Source of the DNA: a virus
DNA length: 37,870 nucleotides
Direction: 5' to 3' (one strand)
Virus record (IMG/VR): IMGVR_UViG_3300008117_000540
Location: 1-37,870 of that record
Shown here piece after piece: positions 26,014 through 34,264 of this stretch (position 1 is the first letter of the stretch; every line of letters begins with the position of its first letter). The notes below the pieces were generated by a model. It worked only from the letters and a program-made list of their open reading frames with translations. It was not told the DNA's origin and ran no database searches. The translations under genes were made by a program, and so were the position numbers.

Positions 26014-28653
26014 CTACGTCTTTGGCTGTGCCAGGTAAACGGCGTACGATGCCCCCAGTCCAACATACTCATCAAGCGCACCCGCATTAAGTCGCTTTTC
26101 AATAGAGACTCGGTTCTTGTAGTAGTGGCTGCGCCCAGCGTTAGGGGTGCTGCCTTCCCAGAAGAGCTCAGCTGTTGAGCTAAATCCAGTGCTACCGTCA
26201 AAGTAATCTAATACAAAGAAGCTATTTTCAAATAGAGCAGCGTCTGTATATATAATATCTCCAGGAGCTGCGGGTTCCCACACCAGCTGTACGTGTGCAT
26301 AAGCTGCATTAGACGGAGCTATGGCGGTTACAGAAGGCCTCACCCACCCAGTTGTTGTGGCGGCTCTAGAGGTTCCTTGAGAGGTAGATATAACAGTCTT
26401 ACTGCTGTTGTACCAAACAATTACCGCAGAAACCGACACACCAACCTGACCAGCTTTTACATAAGAACTAAAACTATATGCTGTATCTGGATAGTGAATG
26501 CTGGTTAGGTCGGCGCTAGTTGTAGTTGACTTAACTAATACTTGAGATGTACCAGTAGAGGTAACCCGCAAGGAGTTTCCAGATTTGTAAACCTGACCTG
26601 TGGTAACTGTAGCTGATACGTTTCCACCAGTAACAGGGAAAGAAAGAACATTGTCTCCAGCAGAGTTTAAAACTTTTACTCCATCAAAAGGAGCACCCAT
26701 ATTCTCAATAACAACAGAGTCATTAGATTTAAATGTGTGAACTACATTTGTAGTCAAAGTTGCAACCCCGCCATTTACTACCTTAGATGTAATTTGGTAG
26801 GAGTCTAGGTTAGGCTCCGCGCTTCCACTAACAACTGTAGCCGTAGAGTTGGTTACAGACCAAGGGGTATAGGGTGACTCAAACCTAGGATTTAATAGCT
26901 CGTTAATGCGGTTGGCTTTTAGTGTAAGGTGAACGGTTCTAGCGTCATCGTACGAAGTCGCTGAAGCTGCCTGTTCAAATTGGCAAGCATCAAAGTAGTG
27001 ATACTCGTTGCTGTTTCCAGCACCTACAGAAGACAAAACAAATTGAGGAACCGCGTAATAACACTCTTGACATCTTTGGACAGTAATTTCAAAACCAAAG
27101 CCAGTTCCACCAAGGTTAGTGTTACTTACAGTAAAGACTGTGGTTGTATCAGCACCAGCTCCACCGTTAGGAATAGAAATAGACGCCACTGCCCCGTTGT
27201 CAACAAAGATATTTGCTAAGGGAACAATTGTTGGTTGTTTTCCTGACACATAAACTAAAGGCACATTTTGATAAGAACCGTTTACGTACCCACTTCCTGG
27301 TTTAGTAATAGCGTTTAAGAACAAACGAGTAGGCGCACGGTCTGTTACAAAGGGCCTAGCGCTAAAAGTGTTTGTAGAGTTAGTTACGCTATTGCCTGTA
27401 GAGGTAGACATCAACGCGCCAAATCTGTCGTACCATTTAATAGCTGCCTGTATAGAACGACCAGTTCGTTTATTTGGAAAAAGAGCTGGAGTTGTGTTTT
27501 CCACCCAAGGATTTGGATTAGGAACAACGTAAGGAAACTCTTCAATTGTAAAGTTATAAGCACTTCTTAATGGAAAGTCTGCTGCGGTAAGTGCAAAATA
27601 TATAGAGTCTGTATCTACTGCTGTAATAGTCTTAGTGGTTATTGGACTATTAAATATAGGAAACGGACAGTTAAATATAAATATTTCTTGTCCAACTCCA
27701 AACCCATGGGTACCAATCTTTAAACGAGCTTGATTAGAGACTATAGATACAGCTGATATATCTTTTTTTCCAATTTGAAAAAGCAAAGAAGAAGAGTTTG
27801 GAGAAGTCCAGTGTCCAATACCCTCTTCAAAAGAAGAGTCGTTGTAATCCAACATTATATTGTGACTTAAGGTTATTCCTTCTACAGATGGGTTTGGTGT
27901 GGTTGCGTTTGGTTGTGGAACCCCCCAACCAGTAAACCCCTTTATGTAACTCTTTAATCCGTCACGGCTGCCTTTAGTCTTTTCAATAAGCAAAACGTCT
28001 CTAAGAAGAACCCTTGAACGTTCAAAACCAATCTCAGGTTCATAGGTAACACCAAATTGATTTAGTAACGGTGGAATAAGAGTGCCAACTGTTTTTTCCG
28101 TATTATATTTTTCTTTAGATAGCTGAGCTAATGATTTAATATAGTCAAATTTAAACCCAAATACAGATAAAAAGTCTTTTAGGTCTTTGTTGTCTGTGCT
28201 AGAACCAGCAGAGTATGGTGACACGAGCTTCATCACATCTGGCAAATAGTCGTACAAACGGGTCTGTGTTCCATAGTTATAAACAGATAAACCAGTTGTT
28301 CTTCCAGCTAACACCCAGGAAAGTTGAGTAGTTTCAAAAACAAAAACGGAATAGTAAAATACCTTAGGTTCGTTTGGTCTATTTACATCTAAGTAAAACT
28401 GTGGGTCGTTACCTCTAGTAGTTTCAAATATAGTTTGACCATCATTAATGTTAATTGGGTACCCGTATTTGTTTTTTACAATACGAAGTTTAGCCCAGGC
28501 TCCAGTAGGGGTAATCCAGGTAAGATTTACCTGACCATATCCCACAGATTGACCAAAAAAGTCTTCAGCAGTAAAGCTAATTGGGGAGTCAGGACCGTAA
28601 TAGCTTAAAGGAAAACTTTTAGCGCTATAGTAATCAAGACCGTAACGTGCCAT
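26014..28653 (-). CDS. gpI-like baseplate protein fused to adhesin modules
   Basis: Protein of 879 aa. Residues 30-125 look like an FN3 domain. Residues 130-245 match phage tail protein I (YDYLPDVM, LLNQFGVTYEPEIG, RSRVLLRDVLLIEKTKGSRDG), a baseplate wedge subunit. The rest is a chain of beta-rich modules: two HGFxxGQ/VHTFxxND-type repeats (about 310-365 and 620-680), a GSGYVNGSY segment (453-520) common in phage fibres, and jelly-roll-like carbohydrate modules around 265-300 and 585-830. It is probably both wedge and host-recognition protein, with no separate fibre gene beside it. The start overlaps gpJ by TAATG. Confidence 0.8.
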   Translation of the reverse strand: MARYGLDYYSAKSFPLSYYGPDSPISFTAEDFFGQSVGYGQVNLTWITPTGAWAKLRIVKNKYGYPININDGQTIFETTRGNDPQFYLDVNRPNEPKVFYYSVFVFETTQLSWVLAGRTTGLSVYNYGTQTRLYDYLPDVMKLVSPYSAGSSTDNKDLKDFLSVFGFKFDYIKSLAQLSKEKYNTEKTVGTLIPPLLNQFGVTYEPEIGFERSRVLLRDVLLIEKTKGSRDGLKSYIKGFTGWGVPQPNATTPNPSVEGITLSHNIMLDYNDSSFEEGIGHWTSPNSSSLLFQIGKKDISAVSIVSNQARLKIGTHGFGVGQEIFIFNCPFPIFNSPITTKTITAVDTDSIYFALTAADFPLRSAYNFTIEEFPYVVPNPNPWVENTTPALFPNKRTGRSIQAAIKWYDRFGALMSTSTGNSVTNSTNTFSARPFVTDRAPTRLFLNAITKPGSGYVNGSYQNVPLVYVSGKQPTIVPLANIFVDNGAVASISIPNGGAGADTTTVFTVSNTNLGGTGFGFEITVQRCQECYYAVPQFVLSSVGAGNSNEYHYFDACQFEQAASATSYDDARTVHLTLKANRINELLNPRFESPYTPWSVTNSTATVVSGSAEPNLDSYQITSKVVNGGVATLTTNVVHTFKSNDSVVIENMGAPFDGVKVLNSAGDNVLSFPVTGGNVSATVTTGQVYKSGNSLRVTSTGTSQVLVKSTTTSADLTSIHYPDTAYSFSSYVKAGQVGVSVSAVIVWYNSSKTVISTSQGTSRAATTTGWVRPSVTAIAPSNAAYAHVQLVWEPAAPGDIIYTDAALFENSFFVLDYFDGSTGFSSTAELFWEGSTPNAGRSHYYKNRVSIEKRLNAGALDEYVGLGASYAVYLAQPKT

Positions 28654-30146
28654 TAGATAACAATACCTCCAGAGGCCGCAATGGTTAGACTAGTAAGGGT
28701 TGCCACACTATTATTAAGTGCTTTATTATTAATAGTAAATGTTTGGTCATTTGCAGTTCTTACAAGCTTTTGTAGGTTAGCTCGGCTTACGCCTTCTACA
28801 GAGTCAATAGTCTTTAATACATCTGTATAACCAATGTAGTCATTAAACACAACGTTATCAAAAGCAAATAGCTCTCGTACCGCATCTTCAACAGCAACTT
28901 TAACTTGGTCTTGTCTATATGTTGGAAGAACAATAATACTTCCTACAACTGTACAATTTACGTATGACGGCGGTTGCAGCGTAACAGTAGTTCCAGCAGG
29001 AATTTTATCTACTAAATACTCTTCAATCTCTGTTTTTAAATTATTAAAGACTAGGGAAGAAGTAACACCGTCGCTTTGTAGACCGCTGTCACCGTATGGG
29101 GCAAAATAAACAGTAACGCTGCTGTACACGTCGGCTGTTGATACGGCCTTAGCAACACCAGCTACCTGAATTACAAGAGAAGCATAATCTGAAAGAGAAA
29201 CTGCACGGTTTAATGCTCTAATAGATTTAGGAGCATTAACTCTAATAGAGTCAGTTGCTTCTTCGTCAGCTCCTCCAACAGCGGCTCCAGATACTAAACC
29301 AACATCTTGGTTGTTAACTGATAATCCTGCTACCGCATTTGTTTTAATAAACTTAATTGTGTTAACTGGAATATTTCCAGAAAGACCGCCGCCAACTCTG
29401 TAAGTAGCAGTCATTTGCACTCCGTTTAACGGGATGCGTCCACTAATGCTGTCTCCAAATTTTATAAAAGTTGTTTTTTCAGAGTTTGTATAAGTAGAAA
29501 ACACTGGGTCATAACCGCTGTAGTCAACCAAGTATGGGACTTCGGTATAGATAACACCGTTAACATTTATAGTTATACTTCCATTAATTACTGGGCTTTC
29601 TGACAACTCAAACTCTTGATTTGCTGTTCCGTCAGATGTTCCAATAACCTCATCGTATACAGTTTCACCTTGTGTAGCGGTTACTGTAGCAGAACCATTA
29701 GTACCTAAAGTTTTAGCTGGGACTTGAACAGCAGAGTCTGTTTCAAAAATTACTTGTGTTACAACGCCGTTGTTAGTTACGTTAGCAGCAACTTTTGTTT
29801 TAGCTGGAACAGTGATGATGCTAGCTGTCGAATTTTGAAAAGTAAGCAATGCTGCAGAAGGAGTAGTTTTTGTTGGTGTATATCCCAACAGTTGAGCAAT
29901 TTGCAGCACGCTTTCTCTTTGACTAGCAGTATCAATAAACGACTCATTTACTGTTCGGTCTATATAAAAATGTAGACCATCAGCTACATAGGAGAACAAC
30001 TCTAAGATAGCCATGCCAAAGTCAGACGGGTCTCTGTTTGTCCATTGCGGAGCAAAGAAAGGAATTAACTCAGTTAAGTCTTCCCTAAGAGCTGCGTAGT
30101 CCCTAGAGGTATAGTCAACCTGCGGGATATAGTTTTGTTCTGACAT
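28653..30146 (-). CDS. Baseplate J-like protein (gpJ/gp6-like)
   Basis: Protein of 497 aa. The N-terminal DYTSRDYAALREDLTELIP and RDPSDFGMAILELFSYVADG, with IDRTVNESFIDTA, are the signature of baseplate J proteins, which build the wedge ring of contractile tails. A central beta-rich domain follows, and the C-terminus carries the typical VAGVAKAVSTADVY and VEGVSRANL segments. Gene order gp25, gpJ, gpI agrees with P2-type and other myophages. Confidence 0.92.
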   Translation of the reverse strand: MSEQNYIPQVDYTSRDYAALREDLTELIPFFAPQWTNRDPSDFGMAILELFSYVADGLHFYIDRTVNESFIDTASQRESVLQIAQLLGYTPTKTTPSAALLTFQNSTASIITVPAKTKVAANVTNNGVVTQVIFETDSAVQVPAKTLGTNGSATVTATQGETVYDEVIGTSDGTANQEFELSESPVINGSITINVNGVIYTEVPYLVDYSGYDPVFSTYTNSEKTTFIKFGDSISGRIPLNGVQMTATYRVGGGLSGNIPVNTIKFIKTNAVAGLSVNNQDVGLVSGAAVGGADEEATDSIRVNAPKSIRALNRAVSLSDYASLVIQVAGVAKAVSTADVYSSVTVYFAPYGDSGLQSDGVTSSLVFNNLKTEIEEYLVDKIPAGTTVTLQPPSYVNCTVVGSIIVLPTYRQDQVKVAVEDAVRELFAFDNVVFNDYIGYTDVLKTIDSVEGVSRANLQKLVRTANDQTFTINNKALNNSVATLTSLTIAASGGIVI

Positions 30147-30550
30147 TATCTAACCTCCAGTACCTGTTCTGCGGCCCTGCTTAGGATAGCAGTATTGATA
30201 GTTACACTCTCTGCTATACCGCCGCCGCCGTATGTATAAAACACTTCAAAGCTATCAACCTGGTTGTTCTCGTACCTGTATTTAATGTTTGTAAGCTTTA
30301 GCGGAGATAGCCATACTGAGAATGCCTTGCTTACAGCCTCGTTAATAACAGATTTAGCGGTATCAGCGTTTTCAAACACCGCACCTTTTGCACCGCTTCC
30401 GTAGTTAGGGCGCATCACCCTTTCTCCAAAGTAGGTCATGACCGCAATAGTTACTCGGTCTTGCCATATTTTTTTAGGGTCTGTGCTAACGGTCAATGAG
30501 CCGTTAGAGTTAAATGAAAAGGGCAAAGATATTGCTGCTGGTGTTTCCAT
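30146..30550 (-). CDS. gp25/gpW-like baseplate protein
   Basis: Protein of 134 aa. KIWQDRVTIAVMTYFGERVM followed by NYGSG and the acidic helix is the gp25/gpW lysozyme-like baseplate family, a wedge component that helps start sheath assembly. The original frame opens at ATG 30571, but that lies inside the spike gene without a ribosome site. I prefer ATG 30550, which gives the TAATG overlap used throughout. The true start is uncertain by seven codons. Confidence 0.88.
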   Translation of the reverse strand: METPAAISLPFSFNSNGSLTVSTDPKKIWQDRVTIAVMTYFGERVMRPNYGSGAKGAVFENADTAKSVINEAVSKAFSVWLSPLKLTNIKYRYENNQVDSFEVFYTYGGGGIAESVTINTAILSRAAEQVLEVR

Positions 30551-31095
30551 TAAAGTTCTACTCCCATCCATACTGGAAAGTTAGGGTCCCCACCAATAAA
30601 CATAACCCATACTTTTTGACCAATCTTTGGCACCAATCTGTGTGGGGTGTGGTGTGGTTGGTCCGTGGTTATCTCTTGGTCATCGTTGTGCTTATTGTCT
30701 TCATCAGGGTCGGTCTCGTGTGGGTGGTCTAAAAAGTATGTAGTGTCTGGGCTCTTACCAGTGTGGTTGTTGGTGTGAGCAAGGTTAATAGTAATAGAGT
30801 GACTGTGAGAACCGCCACCAGTAACACCAGGAACGCTATTACTTGTAGTTCCAATAGTTTCAGAATGATTAGCGTGAGCCTGTAACAAAGCTGCAACTTC
30901 AGATGCTAAATGTTTCTTATGGTCTGGGTGGTTGCTATTAGAGGTTACAGGAAGGCAGGGTCTAGCCCATTCGGTAATGTCTTCACCAAGCACCTGCGGC
31001 ACCTGTAACTTAATACGGTTTTCTTTATCTGGGTCATCTACGTCTGAGCAAATGCCTTCATATAGACCGTAAAACTTTTCGTTATAGTTTTTCAT
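30550..31095 (-). CDS. Baseplate spike protein (gpV/gp5-like OB fold)
   Basis: Protein of 181 aa. The N-terminus (FYGLYEGICSDVDDPDKENRI, then LQVPQVLGE) is the OB-fold of VgrG/gp5-type spikes; the C-terminus (KIGQKVWVMFIGGDPNFPVWMG) completes it. Between them lies an unusual His-rich insert (residues about 55-150, with HPDHKKH, SHSHS and DHPHETD) that could bind metal at the spike tip. It sits on the hub encoded directly upstream and pierces the envelope. Its end overlaps gp25 by one base. Confidence 0.82.
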   Translation of the reverse strand: MKNYNEKFYGLYEGICSDVDDPDKENRIKLQVPQVLGEDITEWARPCLPVTSNSNHPDHKKHLASEVAALLQAHANHSETIGTTSNSVPGVTGGGSHSHSITINLAHTNNHTGKSPDTTYFLDHPHETDPDEDNKHNDDQEITTDQPHHTPHRLVPKIGQKVWVMFIGGDPNFPVWMGVEL

Positions 31096-32438
31096 CTGGC
31101 CCTCGCTGCTGCTTTTTGTACCCTAGCCGCTATGACGGGTGAACGTTTCTTTTCTGGGTTAGTTGATTTAGATTTAGATAGGTTTTTAGAACCCGTCTTC
31201 CAAACAGCAGTGCTGTTTTTGGCACTGACTATTTTAGGCCTATTTTGTATTTTTCCAAAACTGCCTTTAGTTTGAGGTCCAATTTTTATACCTGTTCTAA
31301 CTAGTTTTGTTTTTGGTCTTTGTCTAGTCTGTTTTTTACCAGGAACAATTACTCTTTTTACGGTTGCCTCTGGAGCTTCAATTGTCTCTCCGTCATCCCA
31401 ACGAACTGCTCCACCAAGAGAGTCAGTTCCAACAGTTAGTGTAGTTGTATAGGTATACACCCTTGTTTGAGTTTCTTCGTAATGATGTTCTGTACCAAGC
31501 ACGGTCCAAAAACCAGAATAGTCTTTACCAAGGTTCCCTAGGTACACTGGCATTCCTGGTCTTAAACGTGTTTGTCCAATAACCTTAACCGTGGCTCTGT
31601 ACGGAAATGCGTTTCTTAATTCCGCTGCTTCAGCTTCGTAATCCATAATCTCAAGGCTAGGAGCAACGGCATCAGTGTTGTATCTATCAAAAAACTCATC
31701 TTGAGTTCTGCGTCTGGTTACCTTGCGTCTTTTTTGTCTAGTGGTTTTTAATGCGGACTTAGTAGTCTTGTCTACACCACCTATAGCAACTGCAGCTTTA
31801 ACGTCGCCATCGTAATTTATAGAGTCTCCAATAATTGGAGTAAAACTATAAATACCACCAAACCCGTGACCGACAGGTTTTTGAAAGAACTTAGGAGCCT
31901 GAGCTCGGTACGTCTTATAATCCTCTAATAGTGGTTGAAAATAAATTTCTGTATTTTCTGAGCGAAGCCCCCACCCAACTTGTTTTGCAAGTTTTACAAG
32001 CATTTGCCAATCCGTTAGTCCTGGGTGAGCTATTTGTTGGAATATGCGTGGATGAGGTTCTGCAATAGCAACAAGTCCATGTTTTTTTGCTATCTCTTCT
32101 ACAACCATATTTGCTGTTACATTTTTGTATGACAACTGACTTGACTGTTTTAAAGGAAATGAGCCGCCAATGCAGTGGACAGTAACAAAATCTTTTCCTG
32201 GAGTTTTATCTGCTTCAACGTGGTGAACGTATCCATAAAAGTCTCTGCTATCTTTTGCTGACCTTAGCACAATCTCAACTGGTGTACCAGGTTTAACATT
32301 ATCAAAAGAGTATGCCCAATCTTTAAAAGTCATAGAAATCATTTCATGTTCGTAAAACTTTTGATGTAGGGTTAATGAATAAACGTATGTTGGATTTACA
32401 GACGCATTAGGAAATTTAATAGATATAAAATTAGACAC
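31092..32438 (-). CDS. Baseplate hub protein (gpD/gp27-like)
   Basis: Protein of 448 aa of the late-control-D family. Residues 1-110 carry the first hub beta barrel (YEHEMISMTFKDW, GTPVEIVL, GYVHHVEADKT). A small domain follows (NVTANMVVEEIAKKHGL, LTDWQMLVKLAKQVGWGLR) and a second barrel reaches about residue 345. The last 100 residues are very basic and probably disordered. It joins tail tube and spike. It starts with GTG, with AGGA 6-7 nt upstream, and overlaps the LysM-like gene by 8 bp. Confidence 0.85.
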   Translation of the reverse strand: MSNFISIKFPNASVNPTYVYSLTLHQKFYEHEMISMTFKDWAYSFDNVKPGTPVEIVLRSAKDSRDFYGYVHHVEADKTPGKDFVTVHCIGGSFPLKQSSQLSYKNVTANMVVEEIAKKHGLVAIAEPHPRIFQQIAHPGLTDWQMLVKLAKQVGWGLRSENTEIYFQPLLEDYKTYRAQAPKFFQKPVGHGFGGIYSFTPIIGDSINYDGDVKAAVAIGGVDKTTKSALKTTRQKRRKVTRRRTQDEFFDRYNTDAVAPSLEIMDYEAEAAELRNAFPYRATVKVIGQTRLRPGMPVYLGNLGKDYSGFWTVLGTEHHYEETQTRVYTYTTTLTVGTDSLGGAVRWDDGETIEAPEATVKRVIVPGKKQTRQRPKTKLVRTGIKIGPQTKGSFGKIQNRPKIVSAKNSTAVWKTGSKNLSKSKSTNPEKKRSPVIAARVQKAAARAR

Positions 32439-32712
32439 TAGGTATCCTTAATATTGTTCCATTAGGAATATTTTCATGGTCGTCAATTTGTGGGTTGTAT
32501 TCAGCAATTATCCACCACATTTCAGGACGGCTGTAATAACGATATGCAAGTTGGTCTAGACGTTCACCAGATAAATATCTGTGGTTTTGATACGAGGTAA
32601 GGCCTAAGTCGTCAAACTCATAGAACACGGTAGGGTTTTCTGATTCACCTGCAATTACTGAGAAAAAATCAATAGTTGAATACTCATATCGAGAGCCTGC
32701 AAATATAGACAC
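32431..32712 (-). CDS. LysM/gp53-like baseplate protein, 93 aa
   Basis: Protein of 93 aa. The C-terminal half has a LysM-like sequence (GERLDQLAYRYYSRPEMWWIIAEYN, then IPNGTILRIP), as in gp53 and gpX proteins that bind tail or baseplate parts. An open frame reaches back to a TTG at 32748, but the GTG at 32712 has AGGAG 6 nt upstream and lies just past the stop of the preceding gene, so I start there. Confidence 0.78.
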   Translation of the reverse strand: MSIFAGSRYEYSTIDFFSVIAGESENPTVFYEFDDLGLTSYQNHRYLSGERLDQLAYRYYSRPEMWWIIAEYNPQIDDHENIPNGTILRIPSV

Positions 32713-32720
32713 GTCTACTC

Positions 32721-34073
32721 CTATACCATTGCCGAACCAGCGAAACAATCAAAGGCAATTGATACGTTGCTTCTAATTGGCACCATGCCTTCAGTAAACG
32801 CTGTGTGATTTATTGATAAAGAACTAATCCAACCCACGTAAGATAGTGCGCTTTGGTTAGTAGGGTCTAAAGGGTCTCCGCCAAATTCAAAAGCAAGAAG
32901 AGAAGGTTGTAGGTATCCAATATCTGCTGTCTTTTTACCTAATAAGTTTGTCCAACCACCAGGTTGGTTTTCTGTACTAACCCCATCGCCATTAATAGCT
33001 TTTAAAAGATATTCAATATCGTGCATTGTTCCTATACGAGAGAGCTCTTCTATTTGTTCCTCAATTGTTGGGGTATTACCAGCTAATGGGTGTTTCCCAC
33101 TACTATAGAAAGATGTAAACTCTTTCAAATTTCCAGACTGACCGCGTATACATGCCATGTCATTTGTTCTGTCTAGGACAACAGTAAAAGAAATACTCTC
33201 TTGACCAGGAAACGCTCCAGACACAGAGGTGTAAACGTCAGCTGCAGTTGGAGTTACATCCATATTTCTGTTAACACTAAGGGAAATTGACTCTGGGTTC
33301 CAAAGAAATTGGAATCCATAGTTATACATATCCTTGCTATAGGTTATAGTACTCTTGTCTCCTTTGAATTTTCCTTCTTTAAGTCTTTCTTCTGCTTTTA
33401 TTTTTTCGCTACTAACTTTTCCAGTGTCGTAGTCATAGGTAGATATGATTCCAGCATTATCAAAATACCAAAGTCTTCCTCTTCTAAGCCCGTGTTGCAC
33501 AACATTTTCAGCCACGCTGTTAGATATTCCAGGAACTACTACTTGAGGTCTTGTAGGTAAGCTCCAACTATGAGGTGGTAAATTAAATTTAAATCCGTTA
33601 GGTGTTGGTATTACGGGAGTTGCTTGAGTTCCAGATGCGCTGTCTCCACCTTTACCGCCTTTTTTACTTCCTTGACCAAGGGGTCTATTACCTGTTCCAG
33701 TTCCGCTCTTTTTCTTTTTATTTGTCAAATACCAAGCAGCGCTACCAGCTAATGCAGATAGACCAGTTCCTACTGGACCAGCGGTAGGCCCAGCTGCTTT
33801 TGCAAATCCTAGTACACGAGTTACTAAAGCTGGTGCTACTACGGCTGTAGCTGTTTTTCCAGTCTTTGCTGCTTTAGCGCTAACACTAACTGTCTTAACA
33901 GTTGGGTTCTTAACGGTCTTATTAACAACAGACTTTACTGTTCCACCAGCTTTAGTTTTAGTAGAAACGTTAACTGCAATTTTTGCAGCGCTTACTGCAC
34001 GAGAACGAGTAAGTACAGCGGCGCCTACCCTAATAGCGCCTAAAGCTAACGGAACAGCTAGTGGAATTGGCAT
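32721..34073 (-). CDS. Afp7/CIS-tube-like baseplate adaptor, 450 aa
   Basis: Protein of 450 aa. Residues 1-150 are hydrophobic then Ala/Lys/Thr/Gly-rich, with a hydrophobic segment near 95-115 and a GTGTG/KKGGKGGD linker. Residues 245-450 resemble the CIS-tube/Afp7 N-domain: FLWNPESISLSV, ISFTVVLDRTND, PSLLAFEFGG, WISSLSINHTAF with GMVPIRSNVSIAF. Such proteins link tube to baseplate. The long Ala/Lys N-terminal extension is unusual. It lies between the tape measure and the LysM-like protein. Confidence 0.65.
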   Translation of the reverse strand: MPIPLAVPLALGAIRVGAAVLTRSRAVSAAKIAVNVSTKTKAGGTVKSVVNKTVKNPTVKTVSVSAKAAKTGKTATAVVAPALVTRVLGFAKAAGPTAGPVGTGLSALAGSAAWYLTNKKKKSGTGTGNRPLGQGSKKGGKGGDSASGTQATPVIPTPNGFKFNLPPHSWSLPTRPQVVVPGISNSVAENVVQHGLRRGRLWYFDNAGIISTYDYDTGKVSSEKIKAEERLKEGKFKGDKSTITYSKDMYNYGFQFLWNPESISLSVNRNMDVTPTAADVYTSVSGAFPGQESISFTVVLDRTNDMACIRGQSGNLKEFTSFYSSGKHPLAGNTPTIEEQIEELSRIGTMHDIEYLLKAINGDGVSTENQPGGWTNLLGKKTADIGYLQPSLLAFEFGGDPLDPTNQSALSYVGWISSLSINHTAFTEGMVPIRSNVSIAFDCFAGSAMV

Positions 34074-34264
34074 TATGACCCCATCGCTTGTTTAAATAAA
34101 TCTTTGTCTGACAAAATCTTTTTAAGAGCTTCAGCAATGCCTATAGCACCGCTGCCTCCGTCTACTTTAATTGAAACTCCACCCATACTGTAGTTATTAG
34201 TTGTTTGAGCTCCTTGAGCTGCAGCTTGTTGCTGCATCTTTTTTGAACTATCCCAAGGACGCAC
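34073..34264 (-). CDS. Small tape-measure-associated protein, 63 aa
   Basis: Protein of 63 aa, Gln/Ala-rich at first, then NNYSMGGVSIKVDGG and a helix. That second half looks like the C-terminal motif of many tape measure proteins. It starts with GTG 17 bp inside the end of the tape measure gene; ATG at 34237 is an alternative start. It may be a detached tape-measure tail segment. It overlaps the adaptor gene as TAATG. Confidence 0.55.
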   Translation of the reverse strand: MRPWDSSKKMQQQAAAQGAQTTNNYSMGGVSIKVDGGSGAIGIAEALKKILSDKDLFKQAMGS

